NCBI GenBank assembly: GCA_963580285.1
Contig: OY757020.1
Location: forward strand, 101,001,497 to 101,065,496
Direction of reading: 5' to 3'
Length of the DNA stretch: 64,000 nt
From: Lucinisca nassula
Lineage: Eukaryota; Mollusca; Bivalvia; Lucinida; Lucinidae
Both the position numbers and the translations under genes were made by a program. Shown here piece by piece: positions 55,453-64,000 of this stretch. Position 1 is the stretch's first letter. The number at the start of each line of letters is the position of its first letter. The notes under the pieces were generated by a model. It saw nothing but the letters and a program-made list of their open reading frames with translations. It was not told where the DNA came from and did not search any database.

Positions 55453-55977
55453 GTCATATCCAGTTAAAGACCAACAAGGATTATAACAGCAGGTCTGCTC
55501 AGGTTAAAAACGTACAAGTACCATAACAGCAGGTCCTATCCAGGTACGTAGCTACAGGGACATTAACAGGAGATACTATCCAGTTATATACCTACAGGGA
55601 CCATAACAGCAGGTCCGCCAAGTTTACATATCTACAGGGATAATTACAGCATGGCCAATCGGGTAAAAAATATAAAGGGGCCATAATATGTTGTCCTAAC
55701 AGGTTACATATCGACAGGGACCATAAAAGCAGGTCCTAGCCAGTTACAAACCTACAGAGAGCATAACAGTCGGTTCTATCCAGCTCCACACATACCGTTT
55801 CCATAACAGCAGGTCCGAACAGGTTATATATGAACAGGGACCATAACAGCAAGTAATATCAAGTAACATACCTGCAGGGACCACAACAGCAGGTCCACTC
55901 AAGTTGCCTACAGGGACCATAAATGCTGGTCCGCCTTCAGGGACTGTAACAGCAAGCCCGCTCAGGTTACATAATTA

Positions 55978-56295
55978 ATGCGTAACTATACCTAATTTAG
56001 TGACACAGAGACCTTTCTGATATTTAATCTTCATCAGTGTGTCTAAACCCCAACGTTTTGAAACCGAAACGGATGATGGACAAGACCCGGCAAACACAAC
56101 ACATCCCCCTCCGAGCACACAACGACCGACGTAGCTCATGAGACAGGTGAACTGGAGGCATCAGACAAGAGACGCCTACCAGGGAACTTATAGGCGCCCC
56201 ACACCGAGCCAACATCAGCAAACATGGCCCACACTCCACGGAAGTCCCGGGCATCAGGAAGGAGATGCCCAAAGTAGCGAGAAAAGTACATAAAA
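55978..56295. other. Unidentified segment within the 40-bp array
   Basis: About 320 bases without satellite units. The minus strand has an open frame from about 56,272 that includes GHLLPDARDFRG, but I cannot match it to a family. A 3' fragment of beta follows directly. This could be part of a longer retroelement or a captured transcript. Confidence 0.45.
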
Positions 56296-56345
56296 TAGAA
56301 GTGAAGGCAATGATCAGGAATCGATAAAATTAACCCACAGCTCCC
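56296..56345 (-). mobile_element. Very short beta fragment (3' end only)
   Basis: About 50 bases matching the beta 3' end (AGAAGTGAAGGCAATGATCA, CCCACAGCTCCCATCAG). The usual 5' part is absent. An intact 3' end with extreme 5' loss is what incomplete reverse transcription leaves. Confidence 0.8.
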
Positions 56346-56845
56346 ATCAGCACAGGTTACATACTTACATGGAGAATAATAACAGGTCCTATCCAGTTAC
56401 ATACCTACAGGGACCGTAACAGCGGGTGCGTTCAGGTTACCAACATATTGGGCATATAAAAGCAACCCGTATCCTTTTACAAACCTATATGGACCAAAAC
56501 AGCAATTCCTATCCAGTTACATACCGACAGCCACCATAAGAGCAATTCCATTCAAGTTACATACATACATACCTGCAGGGACCATAAAAGCAGGTCCAGT
56601 CCAGGTTACATACATACATTTACAGGGACCATTACAACAGCTCCGCTAATGTAACATTTATACCGGGGACTGTAACAGCCGGTCGACTTAGCTTAGATAC
56701 CTACAGGGAGAATAACAGCAGGTCCTATCCAGATATGTACGTACAGGGACCATAACAGGTCCGCTCAAGTCATACCCAGTTACATACCTATATGACCATA
56801 ACAGCAAGTCCTATCAAGTTGCTTACCTACAGGGACCATAATGTA

Positions 56846-57590
56846 TTAGTTTAGAATTATTTTGAAAAAGTTTAATGTCACTAAAACATCACAGAATATT
56901 GCATTGGGGGTTAAAATCAAAGAAAATTCAAGGGAGGTTACTCTTAGAGGAAAATAGGTGTGTATCATATATAAATCAGCATAAGTTAAGAACTAATGGG
57001 AATCTTTCATGCGGTTTTCAATAAAACGACCCTCTTTGCATATGCTTTCACCGTGCTTCATACTAAAATTTTCTTAAATATCTTTCTACTTGCTCTTTTA
57101 CATTTGCCGGGTCCGCAGGAAGCTCTTTTGAGGCCGCCAGGTCGAATGTTCAAATATCTCACGAGGGATCCGGCAAATATTAATGCTATGATATAACCAC
57201 CGATTATTGTTGTTCTTGCATAACGCCAAATGGGGACAAAAACGCCACAAAATTCCATATAAATTCTTCAAATGCGACCGGTATACCAATATGGCGGTTA
57301 GTTCAGAATGTTGTTTACAATGACGATGTTGCGCTTTAACCATCTGACATCATCATAGACCGCTAAAACACTACGTTCGGGGCGATAACGTTACGTCGCT
57401 TAAAGTTACGTAAACAAAGCAAGGCCCGTCTGGTGATATCAAAAGCTCAAAATACATGTTCAAACAGCACGCGATTTGCGCATGATTCTTGTTGTTTGAG
57501 CACAGCTTTTGGTCCATTTGACAATGGCTTCAAACAGCCATGTGCACATGAATTTTGGCAAACAAATAGTATTACTGCTTAGTGTATACA
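56846..57590. other. Unidentified 745-bp segment within the 40-bp array
   Basis: AT-rich sequence without satellite units. It contains ATATGGCGGTTAG, ACGTTACGTCGCTTAAAG and short frames of about 66 codons on both strands that look unconvincing. I see no terminal repeats. It could be an insertion or a remnant of the original locus. Confidence 0.45.
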
Positions 57591-58137
57591 CCTATCGTGA
57601 CCATGACAGCAAACCTACATAGTTTACCTGCCTTTGAAGATCATAATATCTGACCCGCTGGGATAACATTCCTGCATGCTCCGCTTAGTTTGCATACCTA
57701 CCTACATGAACCTCAACAGCAATAGTTATAGGGACTAAAACAACAACTCAATCGAGTCTGCATATCTATCCGGACAACAACAACCGGTTCACTCACTTTT
57801 AATATATGTTCAAAGAATACAACAGCAGATCAGCCTAATTGACCTTTGTACAGCAACCATAACAGCAGGTCCCCTAAGTTTACATTCTTACAGCGTCCTC
57901 TTAGTTTGTATCGAGATACATTCCTACCTCAGGTTTGTATCGAGTTACATACTTACAGGGACCATAACAGCAGGACCGCTCAGGCTACATACCGACAATG
58001 ACCATGACAGTAAGTTATATTGAGTTACAAACTCAGCAGGTTCGCTCATGTTACATGCGTATAGGGACTATAACAGCCATCCAGTCACATACATACAGGA
58101 TAGATGCAAGCCAATCCAATGAAGACTCAGAGACATA

Positions 58138-58401
58138 CAAAATATAAGTGAGGGCAATGATCAGGAATCGATACAATTAACCCACAGCTCCCATCAGAGA
58201 CACCAAGGGAACGAAACACAAACACGAATCAACCAGACCACAACGGAAACATCACCAGCGGAAAGCCAAAAGGACAGTTACTTTCCCACAAAATGGCCAA
58301 TTGGCTTTCCAAAGCAAAATAATATAAGCGATACATACACTCAAAGACAAGCCATAACAAAAATAAACCACGACAGAAGAACCGCCTTGGAACAGACTGC
58401 T
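58138..58401 (-). mobile_element. Beta repeat, truncated
   Basis: The 3' end on the plus strand is AAGTGAGGGCAATGATCAGG. The copy extends to AGAACCGCCTTGGAAC, where the decayed second LINE begins. The upstream half of beta is missing. Confidence 0.82.
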
Positions 58402-59540
58402 TTCTAAGCAACGGGGCTGATGAAACCCAGTCATTTGCACACAGAAAGGATATGAAGAAGTTCTTTGATGCACTAATGACAGTTTATATTCCCCTGAGCT
58501 CAGGATCCACTCCCCTCCTCAGTACAGATGTAACTAGTCTTACGACTGACAAAGACGCCATCTTAAAAAATGGGCTGAGCGTGATAGTGTTCTTCATCGG
58601 CTATTCTCTATCACTGATGAGGCTATCAATAGACTACCACAGGTTGAATGTAACCTGCTGCTTGACAAGTTCCAAATCGTTACGGAAACAGTGAAAGCAA
58701 TAAAACGTCTGCCATCTTGCAAGGCCCCAGGACCAGATGCAATACCTGCTGACATTTTACAAAGCAGGAAGCACTCCAGTTGCAAAGAAGTTTATATAGT
58801 TATTTCACACTATTTGAAGAAAAGAAACCATCCCTCAAGAACTCAAGGATGTGTCAATTATTCACCTATTCAAACGGAAAAGGAACCCTCAGATCTGTGA
58901 CAACCACGGTGGCATCTCTTTATTGTCAGTTGCTGGGAAGGGCCTTGTGAGAGTCATACTTAACCGAGTGAATGAACACCTTGAACAATCAGTGCTTCTA
59001 ACAGAAAGCCAATTTGGGTTTAGAAAAGACAGAGGAACAATTGACATGATTTTCACAGCAAGGCAGCTGCAAGAGAAATGCCAAGAACAGAACATGGACC
59101 TATGCATGACCTTTGTTGACCTCACCAAAGCATTTGACACAATCATTCGTGGGGGCCTTGGAAGATCATGGTGACGATTGGATGTCCAACCACGTTCATA
59201 GCAATGGTGAGATAGGTGAACGATGGGTTGCTTGCACGGATCCAAAATGCTGGTGATTTTTTTCGGATCGATTCCCTGTGACAAACGCAGTCCAGCAATG
59301 CTGTATCTTAGCCCCAACACTGTTCAGCATGATGTTTTCTGCCACGCACAGAGATGCTTTCCAGGATGCTGACAATGACATACCTATTAGGTGTCGCTTT
59401 GATGGGAAGCTTTTCAATCTCAGAAGGTGGTTACAAGCCAAAACCAAGGTGCAGACAGAGGTGCTAGATGAGTTCCTCTTTGATGATGACATAGCAAAAG
59501 GTGCTCCAACAGAAGAGAAGATGAAAAAATGTATAAAGTA
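58402..59540 (+). pseudogene. Second LINE: non-LTR reverse transcriptase, multiply frameshifted
   Basis: Reverse-transcriptase pieces occur in shifting frames: SCKAPGPDAIPADI (near 58,715), DNHGGISLLSVAGKG (near 58,900), ESQFGFRKDRGTIDMIFTA, and FVDLTKAFDTI, which is motif A with the catalytic Asp. Then APTLFSMMF and EFLFDDDIAKGA follow, the latter matching the usual F-x-D-D box. There are frameshifts near 58,567, 58,780 and 59,150, and stops near 58,800. No endonuclease part is visible at the 5' side. It is clearly not the I-like LINE of region 1. I cannot fix the clade. The sequence continues at 61,400 after a nested insertion. Confidence 0.8.
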
Positions 59541-60050
59541 GAAGTAAAACAAAGATCAGGAATCGATACAATTAACTCACTGCACCCACCAAAGACACCA
59601 AAGGGAAAGAATCACAAACATTAAGTGACCATACCACAATAGAAACCTAAACAAAGGAAGGCCATAAGGACAGTTACTTTCCCACAAAATGGCCATATGA
59701 CCATCCAAAATAAAAAGACACAAGTGATACACACAGCGAGCAGCAACAAACACAACATAAATAAATCGCCACAGAAGAACCGCATTGGAACGGTCAGTGG
59801 AAAGATTTCCACTGGGGGTCTTAAATCGATTCTACGTGGCCACAATCCTCGCCCTTACTTCCGTCGCGATTTAGACAAATAATTTGTTCAGTCCGCGTGA
59901 AGGCCTCCTAACTCATCAGTGCAACATCTCCGTGAACACAAATAATCAAAGAACCACAGAGGTGAGACAACGGTGAGGACTCGACAGCAAGAAACCACTG
60001 AAATGCTGGAGGAAAAGAAAATCAACAGTTAGACTCCGATGGGCCCGTCC
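59541..60050 (-). mobile_element. Beta repeat, near full length, inside the second LINE
   Basis: It extends from the 3' end AGAAGTAAAACAAAGATCAG to the 5' end GACTCCGATGGGCCCGTCC, the same extent as the copy at 22,332-22,838. Its left border sits directly at the break in the second LINE. Confidence 0.85.
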
Positions 60051-60124
60051 AGAGACAGAGCATCATGCACCAACCAACATTGCCTTGAATTAGATCTCTC
60101 TAATTCTCAATAAGCCTTTACATT

Positions 60125-61330
60125 GGAACCATCATAGAATCTGAGGCCTGACCCACCGGCGTGCAATAAAAGAGGGAAGCAAAGTTGCCAACCGTGATTG
60201 GGTTAACTATCATGCATGCAGTCTGTCGTATAATATCCATGTTGTGCCCAATTTTTTTATATCGAAGAATGATTTTACGAAATTGGGTGTTAAAATCATT
60301 GCGGTTATATATTTTTCTGAATTAATATACTAAGTCACCATAATATTCGGGTTCCGATTGACCTTGTTGCAGAAGAGATTTAAGTCCAATATTGAATTTT
60401 GAAATTAAATCAGAATGGCGTCTATAAAATTTTGAAAAGGCTTTGCGTAGTTTATGGTACCGATAACCCTGATTAAGAAGTTTAGCCGTTAATAATTTAT
60501 TACGAGTGTTGAAGTCAGTTACATGACTACATACTCTAACAAATCGAATTAAATGCGAAATATAAACGCCATAGGATGGCACACGAGGAAAATCACCATC
60601 CAAAAAAGGAAAATTTACAATCTCAAAATCAAAGTCATCGCGTTTATCATAAATTTTGCACGAAACAAACCCATCTACAATAGATAGATGTAAGTCCATA
60701 AACGGGGCCTCGGTATCAGAAGAATTTGCTTTATTTAACTGAAGTTCTGGGGGGTAAATCTGACTGATCAAACCATCGAAATAGGTATTATCAATATTTA
60801 ATAAATCATCTAAATATCTTGAAGTGGAGCTAAAAGCTTCAATAATTTCAGATTGGTTATCAATAGAAAGCGACAACATGAAGTCTCTTTCATAACAATA
60901 CAAGAATAGATCAGCCACAAGAGGTGCGCAATTCGTACCCAACGGAATGCCCACAATTTGTCTAAATAACTAAGTACCGAATCTAATATAAATATTGTCA
61001 AGTAGAAAGGTGAGGGCATCACACACTTTCTGACATGACCAAAGTGTATGATTCTTATGCTCTTTAGAAGTGAAAAATGTATTTCTGACATTACATGCAA
61101 GATAGAGAGAATCTTCTCTGTGAAAAGCCCATTCAATTAAATCATTAAGCTTTTCTTTTATAAGATTATGAGGAAGTGTAGTGTAAAGAGTGGAAAACTC
61201 GTAAGTAGACAGACTTGAAGCACAAAAATGTCTGGATTTCAATTTATTTAAAACCTCATTCGAAATTTTATAGACCAGAACAGATTTCTTCCTGATCTTT
61301 CAAAGACTTTATCACAATATTTAATCACAT
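60125..61330 (-). pseudogene. Penelope-like reverse-transcriptase pseudogene
   Basis: On the minus strand one frame reads YKISNEVLNKLKSRHF, then YEFSTLYTTLPHNLIKEKL, GIPLGTNCAPLVADL, SRYLDDLLNI (the Y-x-D-D box, intact), a YDKRDDFDFEIVNFPF block, and ends near VNPITVGNFASLF. The order and spacing fit reverse transcriptases of the Penelope-like type. I see no GIY-YIG endonuclease part. In-frame stops at 60,970-60,972 (TAG) and 60,322-60,324 (TAA) break the frame without shifting it. The copy lies between two halves of the second LINE, beside a beta repeat. Confidence 0.72.
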
Positions 61331-61399
61331 GCGTTTAATAGCAGTAAGACAGGAAGTTAATAATTTAGAAAGTTCAGTGGTAGTGCAAGAGTAGAATTT

Positions 61400-61650
61400 A
61401 AACCCGTGACAGCTATGATCTCACAATCAAAAAGACTGATACAGTCTATCAGCCAGCACCTTGCAAACCCTACAAAGAGCCCACCATCACAGTGACGGTC
61501 AAATATTGCAATTGGTAGACAAGTTCACCAACCTCGGGAGCACAATGTCAAGAGCCCTGCACATTGATGATGAAGTCAATGTCAGGATTGTCAGAACTAC
61601 TGCAGCATTTGAGTGACTATGTGGCAGTGTCTAGGATCGAAGAGGAATAA
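61400..61650 (+). pseudogene. Second LINE, continuation after the nested insertion
   Basis: Fragments such as YQPAPCKPYKEPTITV and the stretch near ALHIDDEV continue the reverse-transcriptase C-terminal part of the LINE that stops at 59,540. At least one stop and one frameshift are present. The end near GATCGAAGAGGAATAAGGGG merges into unidentified sequence. Confidence 0.7.
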
Positions 61651-61734
61651 GGGGTGTGCATGTACACTTCATATTTTCCAGTTCTATGGTGTATTCCTTG
61701 CTACCACTGGATAAACCTTTTACAGAACATATTG

Positions 61735-61900
61735 GAACGGTCAGTAAAATTACTAGTGGGTTTAAGTTAACTTTACGGGATCCCAGCCCTCAACCTCACT
61801 TTCACTGTGGTTCATCAAAGTATTTGTTTGCTTCGCGTGAAGGTTTTCTATCTCATCAGTGAATCAACTCTGTAAACAAAGAAATCACAATTAAAGCCAA
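61735..61900 (-). mobile_element. Beta repeat, diverged 5' half
   Basis: TTGGAACGGTCAGT, CTTCGCGTGAAGG and CTCATCAGTGAATCAACTC match the 5' half of beta on the minus strand, with more changes than other copies. The T-rich 3' half is missing. Confidence 0.65.
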
Positions 61901-61974
61901 GTCGACACAAGGATGAGAATTCGACAGTGAATCGCGCTGAGTCATCCGGCGTTGAACACAATGCCACAAGAACA

Positions 61975-64000
61975 TTAAGGTAACGCCCCTACAGGGACTA
62001 TAACAGCAGGTCAGCTCATGTACATGCAGGGACAATAACAGCTATTCTACATACAAGGACTATAACAGCACGTCCGTCCAGGTTACATACCTAAAGTGAC
62101 AATTATAGCAGGTCCTATCCAGTAATATTCCTAAAGGACCAGAACATGCGGCCCAAACAGTTTATCTTCTTACCGGGACAACAACAGAAGGTCTGCTCAG
62201 CTAACACAATGACAGGGACCATAACAACAGGAAATATCCAGTTACATACCTACAGCGAACTTAACAGCAGGTCCGTTCAAGTTATAAACCTACAGTGACC
62301 ATAACAGCATATCCGCTTTGGTTACATACTAACACGGACCAAAGCATCAATCCCCCTCAGCTTATACAATTACAATAACAGCATGCCCTGTCCAGTTACA
62401 TACCTGAAGGGACCTAAACAGCAGATCTGCTCAATTCTACCCAGTTACATTCGTACAGGGATCATTACAGCAAGTCCTATCCAGTCACATACCTACAGGA
62501 ACCATAACAACAGGTCCACCAAGGTTACATACCTACAGGCACAATACCTACAGGTCCTATCCATTAGCATATACCTACAGGGACACATAACAGCCGGTCC
62601 TCTCCAGCTACATACATACAGGGGCTATAACAGCATGACCGCCAAGGTTACATATGCATAGGGACCATAGCAGCCAAGTCCTATCAAGTTACATACATAT
62701 ATGGACCATAACAGCAGGTCCATTCAGGTGACATTCCTACAGGGACAATTACAGCAGGTCCACTGAGGTAAAATCCCTACAGGGACTTTGACAGCAGGTC
62801 CGCTCAAGTTATAAATATGGAAGGAGAGTAACAGTAGGTCCTATCCAATTAGATATCTACAAGGAAAATAGCAGCAGTTCCTATCCAGTTACATACTTAC
62901 AGGAACCATAACAACAAGTCCTATCCTGTTACATACCTACAGGGACAATGACAGCAATTCCTATCCAGTTACACACTTACAGGGACCATAACAGCAGGCC
63001 CAATCCAGTAACATATCCAGAGGAAGAATAACAAAAGGTCATATCCAGTTACCCTGCTTCAGGGACCATAATAGTAGGCCCGCTAAGGTAATATTTCTAC
63101 AGGGTCTCTAACAGCTTGTCGGCTCAGGTTACATAAAAAACAGGGAGCATAACAGAAGGTCCTATCCAGTTACCTCCGTACAGGGACCATAACACAGTCC
63201 GCTAAGTTTACATACCTACAGGGACCACAACAGCCGGTCCTATCCAGTTACATACCTACAGGGACCATTACAGAAGGTCCGCTCAGTCCTATTCATTAAT
63301 TTTAAATACTTACATGGGCAATAGCAGTAAGTCCTATCCAATTTCATTCCTCAAGGGACCTTAACAGGCGGTCCTAACAGGTCACATACCTACAGGGACC
63401 ATAACAGCAGATACGCCCAGGTGACATTCTACAGGGGCCATAACAGCATTGCCGTTCAGGTTACATAACTACAGGTACCAAACTAGTAAGTCCGCCCAGC
63501 TTATATAATTAACAGCAGGTCCTATCCAGTTAAATACCTACAGGGAACATAACAGCAGATCCTCTCGGGTAACATACCTAAAGGACGATAACAGCAAAGG
63601 GAACAATAACAACAAGTCCTATCCAGTAACATACCTACAGGGACCATAAAAACAGGTCTTATCCAGTTTCATACCTACAGGGACTTTGACAGCAGGTTCA
63701 ATCCAGTTACACACCTAGACCCTGACGCCAGTTCTAGTCAGGTTACATACATACAGTGATCTTAACGCCATGTCCGCTCCGGTTACATACATACAGGGAC
63801 AAAATGGGACAGGTCCGCTCAGCTTATATTATTACAGGGACCATAACAGCAGGTCTTATCCAGTTACATACATAAGGGTACCATTACAGCAGGTCCGCCC
63901 AGGTCACACCTACAGGGACCATAAAAGCAATTCCTATTCAGTAAAATACCTACAGGGACCATAACAACAGGTCATATCCAGTTACATACCTACGGGGACA
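61975..64000 (+). repeat. 40-bp satellite array, right part, running off the window
   Basis: The 40-base unit and orientation are those of 53,806-58,110. The second LINE, the beta copies and the Penelope-like copy therefore interrupt one array. Units are better preserved here, with TACATACCTACAGGGACCAT many times. The array reaches the window end, so its full length is unknown. Confidence 0.92.

Larger units (their letters stand above)
53806..58110 (+). repeat. 40-bp satellite array, left part, with insertions
   Basis: The basic unit of 40 bases reads GGTCCTATCCAGTTACATAC followed by CTACAGGGACCATAACAGCA. A common variant has GGTCCGCTCAGGTTACATAC in the first half. All units run forward and are diverged. 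The array is broken by a SINE (54,200-54,456), by unidentified pieces (55,376-55,452, 55,978-56,295, 56,846-57,590) and by a tiny beta fragment. Units become poor after about 57,600. It is unrelated in sequence to the 32-bp array. Confidence 0.9.

Noticed and set aside
56024..56272. Minus-strand 82-codon frame as a host exon
   Set aside because: No convincing acceptor or donor borders, no phase partner, and it adjoins a beta fragment within a satellite. I list the segment as unidentified only.
57058..57343. Two overlapping minus-strand frames of 66 and 81 codons
   Set aside because: They overlap in different frames, lack splice signals and known motifs, and are in AT-rich sequence of unknown origin.

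Overview
The window is eukaryotic and almost entirely repetitive. It most likely comes from a lophotrochozoan animal, and a mollusc is my best guess. That guess rests on the style of the repeats: tRNA-derived SINEs, an I-superfamily LINE, a Penelope-like reverse transcriptase and long minisatellite arrays. No single-copy gene fixes the species. There are no operons, CRISPR arrays or bacterial features.

Region 1 (1-16,400) is a host-gene neighbourhood invaded by retroelements. Three short minus-strand open segments (9497-9630, 2866-3006, 1592-1719) have splice-like borders and join in phase, so I call them exons of one unrecognised, partly coiled-coil gene. A weaker fourth exon lies at 9726-9769. 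Between two of these exons sits a complete LINE (3322-9101) with its 5' UTR, ORF1, an open 1228-codon ORF2, a 3' tail and a 12-13 bp target-site duplication. It has split an older tRNA-derived SINE. Two partial relatives lie at 1-1541 and 11,609-14,246, the latter broken by three later insertions. A 200-base assembly gap (14,306-14,505) and a foldback element follow.

Region 2 (16,430-52,934) is a minisatellite array of about 36 kb with a 32-bp basic unit. Its edges are diverged and run in one direction. Its core (about 23.4-50.4 kb) is organised into higher-order units of about 1 kb, each containing a block in the opposite orientation, and multi-kilobase super-duplications lie on top of that. 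Copies of one dispersed repeat (called alpha here) flank the array in inverted orientation.

Region 3 (52,935-53,805) is a spacer of under 1 kb made of alpha, a second dispersed repeat (called beta here) and a tRNA-derived SINE with an 11-bp target-site duplication.

Region 4 (53,806-64,000, running off the window) is a different tandem array with a 40-bp unit. It is split by a SINE, unidentified segments, beta copies, a decayed second LINE and a Penelope-like pseudogene nested within that LINE.

Only the LINE ORF2 looks like a complete open gene, and its reverse-transcriptase YxDD motif reads YVHD, so this copy is probably inactive. Most other open frames in the satellites are by-products of the repeats.
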